From: Streptomyces flaveolus
GTDB lineage: Bacteria > Actinomycetota > Actinomycetes > Streptomycetales > Streptomycetaceae
Assembly (NCBI RefSeq): GCF_014648815.1
Contig: NZ_BMRV01000013.1
Span: forward strand, 183,819 to 247,818
DNA length: 64,000 nucleotides
Reading direction: 5' to 3'
The position numbers and the translations under genes are program-made. Positions 23,406 to 31,827 of this stretch are shown in pieces; positions within the stretch are counted from its first letter, which is position 1, and every line of letters begins with the position of its first letter. The notes beneath the pieces are model-generated. The model saw only the letters and a program-made list of their open reading frames with translations, made no database searches and had not been told where the DNA came from.

Positions 23406-25841
23406 CTACCGGGTGAGTTCCGCGCGGTGGGTGTGGCCGCGCGACCCGCCGACCGCGACGGTCAGACGGCCCCTGCGGCCGGGGGTGACACCGACCGAGT
23501 CGTCCGCCTCGACCACGGCGCGCACGCGGAACGGCAGCTCGACACTGACGGTGGCCAGAGTGCGGCCGGGGTCGGACACGGCCACCGAGATCCGGTCGCC
23601 GCGCCGCAGGACCAGCACCGAGGCGGGGCCCGAGGAGCTGATCCCGGCCGCCGTGCCCGCGGTCCAGAAGTTCGCCGCGGTCAGGCCGAGCCGGCGAGCC
23701 TCCACGGCCTGGACGGCGGCGTCGTTGGCGACGACGTGCACCGGACGGGAGCGGGCCCAGACGGCGGTGGCGGTGGCGGACGCACCGGGCAGCAGCGCAT
23801 GGGCGTACCCGGCGCCGGTGGGCGAGACCCCGTGGTCGATCCAGAGGGTGAGATAGCGCCGGGTGACCGGGGTCGTCGAACCGGCCGTGTCCGCCCCGGT
23901 GTTGATGTCCCGCCAGGTGCCGGTGCGTTCCTCCCGCAGGGCGTGCAGTGCGGTCGCCCCGGGGAAGACGTAGCCGCCGACGCCTTCCACGTGCGCCCAT
24001 CCGGCCCGGCCGAACCGCTCCGACCAGCCCTGCTCGTCGGGTTGCCGGGCTCCGTCGACCACCAGGCGTGGTCGGCCGGCGCGCCCCAGGTTGCGGTTCT
24101 CGACGACCGTCTCGACGGTGCGGCCGTCCGTGGCCGTGATGCCCGCGCCGAGGGAGATCACCGCGTCGTCGATCAGGAACCAGGACTTCTTCGCCCGCAA
24201 GGTGCTGCCGGGCGCGCCGATCAGTTCCATCGCGACGGCACCGTACCGCTCGTGGAGCACCGAGCCGCCCGCGACGGTGTTGGCCGGGCGGTAGGTCGAC
24301 GTGCCCCCGCCCGTGCCGAGGTCGGTGCGCTGCCGGACGTCGACCGTCGTGCCGGGAAGCCGGTACGGGTCGACGGTCGGCCAGAAGGCGTCGTTGAACT
24401 GCGCCAGATCGTCCGCGTCGTAGAGGTAGGCCATGCCGTCGCCGGTGTACCAGCCGTGCAGGTTCTCCCCGTTGCCCGCCTCGTACGCCGCGATGCGCTT
24501 CGAGGAGAGCGAGAGGGCGTAGGCCCAGCGCGGACGGTGGTGCACCACGCGGTCCATGTCGGCGAAGACGTGGAGGCCGCCGGTGCGTTCCCGCGCGACG
24601 ACGCCGTCGTCGTCCAGGACGTCCTTGGCGAGGGCCAGTTGGGGCAGGCCGGCGAGCGCGGCGAAGGGTGTGGTGCGGTTGCGTGTCAGCCAGCCCTTGG
24701 CGAGGGCGCGCCAGCGGGTGGCGTACGTCCCCGGTGCTCCGCTCGCCAGCAGCAGGATCGCCGCGACGGCCGCCGCACCGTCGCGGTGGTCGCCGGCCCG
24801 CTCCCGGGAGACGGCACGGCCGCGCACGGCGTCCATCATCAGTCCCTCGAAGATCACCGGTGTGAAGCTCCGCTCGACGGCCTCGTAGAGCACCGAGACG
24901 TCGGGGTCGGCGACCTCCCACGGGGAACCGGCCAGCAGCGCGAGAAGGTGGGCGATGCCGCCGAGGAGGACCACGCCGTACGTGCCGGTGTAGGCGACCG
25001 CACTGTGCTGGACGAACGAGCCGTCCTCGTAGAAGCCGTCGCCCGAGGTGACGTACCGGAACAGGCTGTTGCGCCCGGCGTCGCGTACGTCGGACAGGGC
25101 GTCCCGGGCCGACGCGATCTTGGTGGCGTCCTGGCCGAGCAGGCCGCGCAGGGCGACGATCACGGCCTTGTCGGCCCGGTTGGCGCCGGTCTCGGCGAGC
25201 GTGGGGGCGTTGGTGCGGCGGTCCGCGTCGGGGCAGAACCGGTCGACGACGGACAGGTAGTCCGTCAGGTCGGCGGCCGGCAGCCGGTCGCGCAGCAGAA
25301 CGGCGCTGTCCATCAGGGCGCGGGGAGCGCCGATCTCCCAGAACCACCAGTTGCCGGTCTCGCGCCTGGCCGGGTGGTAGGCGGCGTCATGGGTGAAGCG
25401 CAGCGCGGCCACGAGCGCGTCGGCAACGGCGGAGTCCGCGGTGAGCGTGGTGCCGGGGGTGGCCCAGGCGGTGGCGAGGGTGCGCAGCCTGGTGTAGCTC
25501 TGGCCGAAGTTGCCGGGGTCTGCCACCGGGGCGAGATCGGCCCAGAGGGCGGTGCGTGCGGGGCTGCGGTCGAGGGTCTCCCACAGGGCCCGGGCCGTGG
25601 TGTCCAGCGCGGTGACGGCCGCGGCGAGGCCGGGGTCGGCGGGGTCGAGGTCTCCGCCGGTGAGCAGGGCCTCGGCCCGCTCGAGGAGCGCGGGAACGTC
25701 GGCCTCGGTGGCAGCGCCGGTCCCGGTGGCCGTCGCCCTCCCGGTGGGTGTCGCGGCGGGTGCCGGGCCTGCCGGGGTGACCAGAGCGGCGGCCCCGGTC
25801 GCCGCGGTCGCTGTCAGGAGGGAACGTCTGGTGAGTCGCAC
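23406..25841 (-). CDS. Secreted PL8 polysaccharide lyase (hyaluronate/chondroitin/xanthan lyase family)
   Basis: An 811-residue exported lyase that should cut uronic-acid polysaccharides by beta-elimination. A twin-arginine signal (RLTRRSLLTATAATGAAAL) leads. The alpha/alpha toroid contains the family motifs GNWWFWEIGAPRALMD (substrate Asn/Trp), DGSFVQHSAVAYTGTYG (catalytic His and Tyr) and MMDAVRGRAVSRE (Arg), then NGENLHGWYTGDGMAYLYD. Beta-sandwich domains follow to the C-terminus. Length matches family members. The GTG start at 25841 follows AAAGGA and lies 20 bases after the M60 stop codon. Whether the substrate is hyaluronan, chondroitin, xanthan or another acidic polymer cannot be told. 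Confidence 0.92.
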   Translation of the reverse strand: MRLTRRSLLTATAATGAAALVTPAGPAPAATPTGRATATGTGAATEADVPALLERAEALLTGGDLDPADPGLAAAVTALDTTARALWETLDRSPARTALWADLAPVADPGNFGQSYTRLRTLATAWATPGTTLTADSAVADALVAALRFTHDAAYHPARRETGNWWFWEIGAPRALMDSAVLLRDRLPAADLTDYLSVVDRFCPDADRRTNAPTLAETGANRADKAVIVALRGLLGQDATKIASARDALSDVRDAGRNSLFRYVTSGDGFYEDGSFVQHSAVAYTGTYGVVLLGGIAHLLALLAGSPWEVADPDVSVLYEAVERSFTPVIFEGLMMDAVRGRAVSRERAGDHRDGAAAVAAILLLASGAPGTYATRWRALAKGWLTRNRTTPFAALAGLPQLALAKDVLDDDGVVARERTGGLHVFADMDRVVHHRPRWAYALSLSSKRIAAYEAGNGENLHGWYTGDGMAYLYDADDLAQFNDAFWPTVDPYRLPGTTVDVRQRTDLGTGGGTSTYRPANTVAGGSVLHERYGAVAMELIGAPGSTLRAKKSWFLIDDAVISLGAGITATDGRTVETVVENRNLGRAGRPRLVVDGARQPDEQGWSERFGRAGWAHVEGVGGYVFPGATALHALREERTGTWRDINTGADTAGSTTPVTRRYLTLWIDHGVSPTGAGYAHALLPGASATATAVWARSRPVHVVANDAAVQAVEARRLGLTAANFWTAGTAAGISSSGPASVLVLRRGDRISVAVSDPGRTLATVSVELPFRVRAVVEADDSVGVTPGRRGRLTVAVGGSRGHTHRAELTR

Positions 25842-25861
25842 GGAGGGTCCTTTCGTCCCGG

Positions 25862-27235
25862 TCAGTCGGTGAGCGTGCTGGGGTCGACGGGCGGCTGCGG
25901 CAGGTGCAGCGCGGCCAGTTCCGCCCTGCCGGTCTCGTCGATCGGGAACGCCCAGGTGTGCACGAAGAAGTCGGTGAGGTCGTATCCCGCGATCCGGCTG
26001 GAACAGGTGGCCAGGGCCCGGTAGCGCTTGGCGTTCTCCGTGTAGTCGGACCGGGGGTTCTCCTCGCGCACCAGCCTGTGCAGGCGGGGCCAGAAGTCGT
26101 CGCCGAACGCCAGTTCCAGCTGGCGCAGGGGGACGAGTTTCTCGTACGCGCCGAAGGACTTCTCGTAGGTCAGTCCGGCGGTGCCGAACTTGCGCCGGGC
26201 GGACTGGAAGTAGTTCAGGCCCGTCGTGGCGTCGACCGTCAGCAGGTTGGAGGGCTGCCCCAGGGTGCGCTGCGCGGCCAGTGAGTAGATGTTGACGGTG
26301 ACCTCGGTGAGGCCGCCCGGCTTGTAGGCGAACTGCTGATGCAGGTGTCCCAGCTCGTGATAGAGACCCCAGCCGCGGGTCCGCAGTCCGGTGACCGTGG
26401 TGGCACGGTCCAGGTACGCGCGCGGGAAGCCGTTGTAGCCGTGCGTGGCGTAGGCGCCGACACCGGTCGGCACCTTGCTGACCTCGGTGAAGTGGTACGG
26501 CCCCGCCTTCCTCCGGTGCACCGGCCGTGAGCCGTCCAGGCCGCTGATCCGTGCGTGCGAGTCGATGATCGTCTCGATCAGCTCCAGCAGCGCGGCGTGG
26601 TCCTCGTCCCGGTACAGGAGCGCGCCCTCGCGGGTGAGGGTCATGATGGTGTTCGGGGCGTGGAGCTCGACGTACGGGCTGTCGGTCAGCGTGTCGAGAC
26701 GCTGCTGGTACTCGGCCTCCGTGGTCTCCCCCAGGGTGAACACCGGCATCGGCACGGCGCCCGAGCGGAACAGGACGCCGGCCTGCTCGCCGTCGCCGGT
26801 GAGCGTGAGGTAGACCGGGCCGCCGTGCGGGTCGGTGACTGTGTTGGCGCCGGCGACCAGGGGGTAGCTGCGGGGCTGCGTGATCTCCCCGTAGTAGTCC
26901 CAGGCGCCGACCCAGAGGGTGGGGACGAGACCGTCGTGCGGCCGGACCGTGAGTGCGAGCGCGGAGCCGGGCCCGGCGTACAGCCCCGTGGGGTGGAACT
27001 CGCTGCCGCGCAGTGCCTGTGCGAGACGGAGTCGTTCGGTCTCGGCGCCCGGCCGTGCGGTGACGAGGACGGCCGCCCGGGGCCGTCGGTTCTGTGCCGA
27101 GGCCGGTCCGGCGCCGGCACCGAGCGCCGCCAGGGCTCCGGCGCCCGCCGCCGAGGCGAGGACGGCGCGGCGGCTCACGGAGGACGACGGGGGCGTGGCG
27201 GGCGCGGGGGACGAGGAGGGCGTCGGAGTGCGCAT
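25862..27235 (-). CDS. Secreted M60-family (enhancin/mucinase-like) metallopeptidase
   Basis: A 457-residue exported zinc peptidase. A Tat signal (SRRAVLASAAGAGALAALGA) is followed by a linker, a beta-rich N-terminal domain, and the gluzincin core GLYHELGHLHQQFAYKPGG with zinc ligands His293, His297 and Glu311 and catalytic Glu294. M60 enzymes of host-associated bacteria cut O-glycosylated mucins. The start is placed at ATG 27235, which has GGGAGAG upstream; an in-frame extension lacks signal character. It is first in an operon with PL8 lyase and DUF2264, which suggests attack on a glycoprotein or proteoglycan. A LacI-type site lies in its promoter. Confidence 0.9.
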   Translation of the reverse strand: MRTPTPSSSPAPATPPSSSVSRRAVLASAAGAGALAALGAGAGPASAQNRRPRAAVLVTARPGAETERLRLAQALRGSEFHPTGLYAGPGSALALTVRPHDGLVPTLWVGAWDYYGEITQPRSYPLVAGANTVTDPHGGPVYLTLTGDGEQAGVLFRSGAVPMPVFTLGETTEAEYQQRLDTLTDSPYVELHAPNTIMTLTREGALLYRDEDHAALLELIETIIDSHARISGLDGSRPVHRRKAGPYHFTEVSKVPTGVGAYATHGYNGFPRAYLDRATTVTGLRTRGWGLYHELGHLHQQFAYKPGGLTEVTVNIYSLAAQRTLGQPSNLLTVDATTGLNYFQSARRKFGTAGLTYEKSFGAYEKLVPLRQLELAFGDDFWPRLHRLVREENPRSDYTENAKRYRALATCSSRIAGYDLTDFFVHTWAFPIDETGRAELAALHLPQPPVDPSTLTD

Positions 27236-27301
27236 GCGGAACTCTCCCTGCGGTGGATGGGCGCGGGACGGAGGCGTGCCGGACGAAGAACTCCGCGACA
27301 G

Positions 27302-27329
27302 CATGTAAGCGGTTGCTATGAGGCCGCAA
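27302..27329 (-). promoter_or_regulatory. Promoter of the M60-PL8 operon with embedded LacI-type operator
   Basis: On the minus strand TTGCGG (27329-27324), a 16-bp spacer and TACATG (27307-27302) form a candidate promoter. AACCGCTTAC (27314-27305) lies inside the spacer and enters the -10. The same decamer occupies the same position in the transporter promoter at 29823-29832. The rest of the gap 27236-27402 shows nothing else convincing. Confidence 0.65.
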
Positions 27330-27402
27330 GAGGGGTGGGGAAGTTACTGTCTTTTTCTATGGCCGACTGCGGTCAACTAGGGACAAGGGGCGCAGTAATC
27401 GG

Positions 27403-28497
27403 TCACACCGGGCGGCCCTTCGCGGCGCGGGGTGCCACGGATTCGCGTACCACGATGTGCGTGCCCAGCCGCAGGGCACCGGTCGTCGGCTCGCGCCAGT
27501 CGTCCTCGTCGCCGCCCGACACGGCCAGGCGCACGGCCTGCCGGCCCATCTCCTCCAGCGGCACATGCACGGTGGTCAGCCTGGGCCGCATCTCCTGGGC
27601 GACCGGGATGTCGTCGTAGCCCACCAGGGAGATGTCCTTCGGCACCCTGCGTCCCGCCTCCTCCAGCGCCTGGGCGGCGCCGGCGGCGACCACGTCGTTG
27701 GCGGCGAACACGGCGGTGAATTCCGGCCCGTCCCGCAGCAGTTCGGCCATGCGCCGCTGACCGAAACCGCGGCTGAACGCTCCGGGCTGGATCAGTTCCG
27801 GGTCGGGTGTCACGCCGCGCAGTTCGAGCGCGCGGCGGTGCCCGGCCAGCCGGTCCCGGGTGGTGGAGAGCTTGGGCGGGCCGCCCAGGTACAGGATGCG
27901 CTCGTGGCCCTGCATCAGGAGGTGGTCGGTGATGGCGAAGGCGCCGCCCTCGTTGTCGTACTCGACGGACACGGTCGGCACGTGTTCGCCGAGCGGCGGC
28001 CTGCCGCACAGCACGAGCTTCGATCCGTCCGCGGCCAGCTCCCGCGCCCTGCGGGCCAGTTCGGAGGTGTAGGCACGGTCGGCGATGCTGCCGCCGACCA
28101 CGATGACCGCGTCGGCCCGCCGCTCGTGCATCAGCTCGACGAAGGCCAGCTCGCGCTGCGGGTCGCCCTGGGTGCAGCAGACCAGACAGAGCCGGCCGCC
28201 CAGCGTGGCCTCCCGCTCCACTCCGCGGGCGATGTAGGCGTAGAACGGGTCGACGACCTCGTTGACGATGATGCCGACCGTGCGGTTCGAGACGCCGGCG
28301 AGGGCGCGGGCATGAGCGTTGACCACGTAGCCGAGTTCACGCATCGCGGACTCGACCCGTTCCCGGGTGGCCTGCGCCACCGGGTAGTTCCGGTTCAGTA
28401 CGCGCGAGACGGTCGCCGTGGAGACGCCGGCCAGGCGTGCCACGTCGGTGACCGTGGCCCGCCGCTGGCCGTCCGCGGCCGTGCTCTGCCTGCGCAT
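27403..28497 (-). CDS. LacI family transcriptional regulator
   Basis: A 364-residue repressor. The headpiece is classical: ATVTDVARLAGVSTATVSRV followed by LNRNYPVAQATRERVESAM and hinge helix ARALAGVSNRTVGIIV. The effector domain has the usual segments VDPFYAYIARGVEREA, VFAANDVVAAGAAQAL and PKDISLVGYDDIPVAQEM. ATG 28497 has AGGGGG upstream. It lies 62 bases after the hydroxyacid dehydrogenase gene on the same strand, between the M60-PL8 operon and the ABC operon. Both flanking promoters carry AACCGCTTAC, of which TAACCGCTTA is a near-palindrome with the central CG typical of LacI operators, so it probably represses both until a glycan-derived sugar binds. Confidence 0.93.
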   Translation of the reverse strand: MRRQSTAADGQRRATVTDVARLAGVSTATVSRVLNRNYPVAQATRERVESAMRELGYVVNAHARALAGVSNRTVGIIVNEVVDPFYAYIARGVEREATLGGRLCLVCCTQGDPQRELAFVELMHERRADAVIVVGGSIADRAYTSELARRARELAADGSKLVLCGRPPLGEHVPTVSVEYDNEGGAFAITDHLLMQGHERILYLGGPPKLSTTRDRLAGHRRALELRGVTPDPELIQPGAFSRGFGQRRMAELLRDGPEFTAVFAANDVVAAGAAQALEEAGRRVPKDISLVGYDDIPVAQEMRPRLTTVHVPLEEMGRQAVRLAVSGGDEDDWREPTTGALRLGTHIVVRESVAPRAAKGRPV

Positions 28498-28559
28498 CCG
28501 GTCCACCCCCTGCTGGCTGTTGTGTGACGTCGAGCCTAGAGCCTGCGGCACCCCGGCGC

Positions 28560-29630
28560 TCACGCGATCCGCCCCAGGTCGCCGCGGTGCACCGGGTGCG
28601 CGAACGCGGTGCCGTGCGCGTACCGGTTCAGCTCCTCGACGGCGAGCGCGCCGAGGCGTCCCACCTCGTTGCCCTGGGCGCCCGCCAGATGCGGGGTGAT
28701 GAAGACGTTCGGCAGGTCCCACAGGGGATGCCCCTCGGGCAGCGGCTCGGGCGAGGTCACGTCGAGCACGGCGTCCAGCCGCCCCTCGACCAGGTGTTCC
28801 GTCAGCGCCTCGGTGTCCACCAGGGCGCCCCGCGCCGTGTTGACCAGCAGGGTGCCCGGCCGCATCAGGCGGATCCGGCGGGCGTCGATCATGCCGCGGG
28901 TCTCCGGGGTCTCGGGGGCGTGGACCGTGACCACGTCACTGCGGGCCACCAGCGTGTCCAGGTCGGTGGGGGTGACCCCGAGCCGGAGCGCCTCGTCGTG
29001 GGTGACGTAGGGGTCGTACAGCAGGACGTCGGCGTCGAGGATGCGCAGGAGTTCGACGACCCGGCGGCCGGTCCGGGAGGCGCCGACGACCCCGACGGTC
29101 AGGCCGTGCGTGCCGAGCCAGTGCTGGCGGTCCAGGTCGGCGCCGGTGCGGTGGGTGCGCCGGGAGCGGAACAGCTCGGCCAGCGGGAAGACCCGCTTCG
29201 CCCCCATGATGATCGCGGCCAGCGTGTACTCGGCGACCGGCACGGCGTTGGCCGCGGCGGCGGAGGAGACGAGGACGCCCCGGTCGAAGGCGGCCGGGGA
29301 CAGGAACGTCTTGACCGTTCCCGCCGCGTGGATCACGGCCCGCAGGGCGGGCGCCCGTTCGAGCAGCTCCGCGTCGACCGGCGGGCACCCCCAGCCGGTC
29401 AACAGGACCTCCGCTCCGGCGAGCGCCGCCGCGGCGTCCGGCGAGTCGAACTCGCTGATGACGCAGGGGTTGTTCAGGTCGGCGATGTCCTCCAGCCGGG
29501 CCCGCACCGGGGGCGGGAAGACCGTGTCGAGCAGTCCGGGACTCATGACCAGCACCGTGCGCGGCCGCCTGGGTGCCGGTGTCGTTCCATCGGCCCCGGA
29601 ACGAGCCGGCACCTCTTCGGTGGTTCGCAC
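28560..29630 (-). CDS. D-isomer-specific 2-hydroxyacid dehydrogenase family protein (cassette 2)
   Basis: A 356-residue oxidoreductase paralogous to that at 8254-9315. The same diagnostic variant Rossmann motif occurs, TVGVVGASRTGRRVVELL (GxSxxG). Catalytic Arg is in NTARGALVDTEALTE, Glu in TSPEPLPEGHPLWD and His in FITPHLAGAQGNE. GTG 29630 is chosen because GGAGG lies four bases upstream; the longer in-frame extension runs into the promoter region. It diverges from the cassette 2 transporter and is followed by the LacI gene. Its job is probably reduction or oxidation of a sugar-acid intermediate; substrate not known. Confidence 0.88.
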   Translation of the reverse strand: MRTTEEVPARSGADGTTPAPRRPRTVLVMSPGLLDTVFPPPVRARLEDIADLNNPCVISEFDSPDAAAALAGAEVLLTGWGCPPVDAELLERAPALRAVIHAAGTVKTFLSPAAFDRGVLVSSAAAANAVPVAEYTLAAIIMGAKRVFPLAELFRSRRTHRTGADLDRQHWLGTHGLTVGVVGASRTGRRVVELLRILDADVLLYDPYVTHDEALRLGVTPTDLDTLVARSDVVTVHAPETPETRGMIDARRIRLMRPGTLLVNTARGALVDTEALTEHLVEGRLDAVLDVTSPEPLPEGHPLWDLPNVFITPHLAGAQGNEVGRLGALAVEELNRYAHGTAFAHPVHRGDLGRIA

Positions 29631-29808
29631 CCTGCCTCCGGACAGTAATCGTGTTCTATGGAATGACCGGCACGCTAGGGAGCCGCGGGCCCGGCCGTCA
29701 AGCACCGAGGAGCGCTCAACTGCGCTTTTTCGGCTGCCTTTTGCGGGTACGTCCTGCGGAAATCTGAACGAAGGAGCGGCCCGTAACACAGCCGTTCCTT
29801 CGCATCTA

Positions 29809-29838
29809 TTGACGATGGGGTTAACCGCTTACTAACTT
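29809..29838 (+). promoter_or_regulatory. Promoter of cassette 2 transporter operon with embedded LacI-type operator
   Basis: TTGACG (29809-29814), an 18-bp spacer and TAACTT (29833-29838) form a candidate promoter. AACCGCTTAC (29823-29832) sits between -35 and -10, matching the site at 27305-27314. The 256-base gap 29631-29886 is AT-richer than its surroundings and otherwise holds the divergent promoter of the dehydrogenase gene, which I could not place exactly. Confidence 0.7.
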
Positions 29839-29886
29839 GCCGCCGCAGAAGGTCACCAAGCGCCACCCAGCCGAACAGGACGCGCC

Positions 29887-30834
29887 ATGGCTGAATCAGC
29901 ACCCTCGCTGCCGAAGGATCGGACCCTGTGGCAACGGATCAAGCGGGACCGGGTGATGCTGCTGCTCACACTGCCCGGCCTGCTCTACTTCATCGTGTTC
30001 CACTATGTGCCGCTGCTCGGATACGTCGTCGCGTTCCAGGACTACGAGCCGTACCTCGGGTACATGCACAGCGTCTGGGTGGGCTTTTCCAACTTCACCG
30101 CGGCGTTCGGTGAGACGGCGTTCTGGACGGCGACGTCCAACACTCTGGAGATCGCCCTCATCCAGTTGGTGTTCTTCTTCCCGGTCCCCGTCGCCCTGGC
30201 CCTGCTGCTCAACAGCATCACCAGCGACCGCATCAGGCGCTTCGTGCAGAGTGTGGTCTACCTGCCGCACTTCATCGGCTGGGTGATCATCGTCTCGATC
30301 TTCCAGCAGCTCCTGGGCGGCGCCGGTCTCCTGCCCGACGTCCTCGCGGGGCTCGGTCTTCCGCGCTACGACATGATGAGCGACCCGGACGCCTTCCCCT
30401 GGCTGCTCACCCTCCAGGTGGCCTGGAAGGACGCGGGCTGGGGCACGATCATCATCCTCGCCGCACTGCTCAACATCGACCGCCAGCAGTACGAGGCCGC
30501 CGCGATCGACGGCGCCGGCCCCGGGCGCAGGCTCTGGCACGTCACCCTGCCGGGCATCGCTCCCGTGCTGGTCCTCCTGCTCATCCTCAACCTCGGGCAG
30601 ATCCTGTCCGTCGGCTTCGAGCAGATCCTGCTCCAGCGCGACGCGGTCGGCCCGGACGCCGGTGAGGTCCTGGACACGTACGTCTACTACCACGGCATCA
30701 AGGACAACGACTGGGGCGTCGCCGCCGCCGTCGGCCTGGTCAAGGCCGTCATCGGCACCGCGCTCGTGCTGGGCGCGAACAAACTCGCCCACCGCCTCGG
30801 CCACGAAGGGGTGTACCGCGGTGCTGACCGCTGA
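29887..30834 (+). CDS. Polysaccharide/oligosaccharide ABC transporter permease, LplB type (cassette 2)
   Basis: A 315-residue permease. After a short basic cytoplasmic end (WQRIKRDRVMLLLTLPGLLY) six helices follow. FHYVPLLGYVVAFQDYEPYL is the hallmark of the LplB/YtcP class that imports complex oligosaccharides such as unsaturated rhamnogalacturonan or alginate fragments. The EAA loop is QYEAAAIDGAGPGRRLWHVT. First gene of an operon running to 38385. It overlaps the next permease gene by 14 bases. Confidence 0.93.
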   Translation: MAESAPSLPKDRTLWQRIKRDRVMLLLTLPGLLYFIVFHYVPLLGYVVAFQDYEPYLGYMHSVWVGFSNFTAAFGETAFWTATSNTLEIALIQLVFFFPVPVALALLLNSITSDRIRRFVQSVVYLPHFIGWVIIVSIFQQLLGGAGLLPDVLAGLGLPRYDMMSDPDAFPWLLTLQVAWKDAGWGTIIILAALLNIDRQQYEAAAIDGAGPGRRLWHVTLPGIAPVLVLLLILNLGQILSVGFEQILLQRDAVGPDAGEVLDTYVYYHGIKDNDWGVAAAVGLVKAVIGTALVLGANKLAHRLGHEGVYRGADR

Positions 30835-31783
30835 GAAGACACAGCCCGGCTCCGCACCCGCGCAGCCGGCGAAGAGCACCGGCCGACCCACGGTGAGGAA
30901 GTCCGACGGCCGGCCGCCGTGGATGGAGAAACCGACGCTCGCCGGCCGGCTGGCCAAGGGCCTGGCCCTCGTGGTCGTGGTCGCCGCCGTCGCCTACCCG
31001 CTGCTCGGCGTCATAGGCACCAGCTTCGCCTCCCAGACCGACATCATCCGCTCCACGGGCCTCGTCCTGTGGCCCGACCACCCCACCCTCGACGCCTACC
31101 GCACCATCTTCACCGGCGGCGTCGTGACCCGGGCGCTGCTGGTCAGCGTCGGCATCACCGTCGTCGGCACGCTCGCCAGTCTGCTCGCGACGATCGGCAT
31201 GGCCTACGGCCTGTCGCGCCGTGAGGTCACGGGCTCCCGCTTCATCCTGATGACGGCACTGTTCACGATGCTGTTCAACGCGGGCATCATCCCCAACTTC
31301 CTGCTCGTCAAGGGCCTCGGCCTGTACGACACCTACGCGGCGCTGGTGCTGCCCACCCTGGTCAGCGCGTTCAACCTGGTCGTCCTGCGGTCCTTCTTCA
31401 TGAACCTGCCCGAGGAGCTGTACGACGCGGCGAAGGTCGACGGAGCCGGCGACCTGACCGTCCTCGTACGCGTCGTGCTGCCCCTGTCGAAGGCCGTGCT
31501 CGCCGTGATCAGCCTCTTCTACGCCGTGACGTACTGGAACGCCTTCTTCAACGCGCTCCTGTATCTCAACGACTCCGACAAGTGGCCGCTTCCCATGGTG
31601 CTGCGCACCTACGTCCTCCAGGGCCAGAGTCTCAACAGCGTCTCCGCCGGCGAGGCACTCGCCCCTCAGCAGGCCGTGCAGATGGCGGTCCTGGTGATCG
31701 CCGTCGTGCCGATCCTGCTCGTCTACCCCTTCCTCCAGCGCTACTTCACCAAGGGCGTGCTCACCGGGGCCGTCAAGGGCTGA
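30821..31783 (+). CDS. Polysaccharide/oligosaccharide ABC transporter permease, YtcP type (cassette 2)
   Basis: A 320-residue partner permease. The GTG at 30821 (VLTAEKTQPG) is taken as start because AAGGGG precedes it; the frame upstream is only the out-of-frame copy of the first permease. A ~50-residue cytoplasmic extension precedes the first helix (AKGLALVVVVAAVAYPLLGV). Class motifs are NAGIIPNFLLVKGLGLYDTY, EAA loop ELYDAAKVDGAGDLTVLVRV and the ending LQRYFTKGVLTGAVKG. As in cassette 1, no ATPase gene is nearby. Confidence 0.93.
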   Translation: MLTAEKTQPGSAPAQPAKSTGRPTVRKSDGRPPWMEKPTLAGRLAKGLALVVVVAAVAYPLLGVIGTSFASQTDIIRSTGLVLWPDHPTLDAYRTIFTGGVVTRALLVSVGITVVGTLASLLATIGMAYGLSRREVTGSRFILMTALFTMLFNAGIIPNFLLVKGLGLYDTYAALVLPTLVSAFNLVVLRSFFMNLPEELYDAAKVDGAGDLTVLVRVVLPLSKAVLAVISLFYAVTYWNAFFNALLYLNDSDKWPLPMVLRTYVLQGQSLNSVSAGEALAPQQAVQMAVLVIAVVPILLVYPFLQRYFTKGVLTGAVKG

Positions 31784-31827
31784 GCGCGAGCAGCTCGGGC
31801 CCCGTCCCACCTCTCAAGGAGATTTCC

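Noticed and set aside
21322..25347. Minus-strand open frame of ~1340 codons
   Set aside because: It lies in a different frame of the DUF2264 and PL8 genes; its translation is Arg/Pro/Gly repeats with no domain, while the other frame gives clear families.
23361..26024. Plus-strand frame of 887 codons opposite the PL8 gene
   Set aside because: Antisense shadow of the lyase gene with no recognisable domain or signal peptide.
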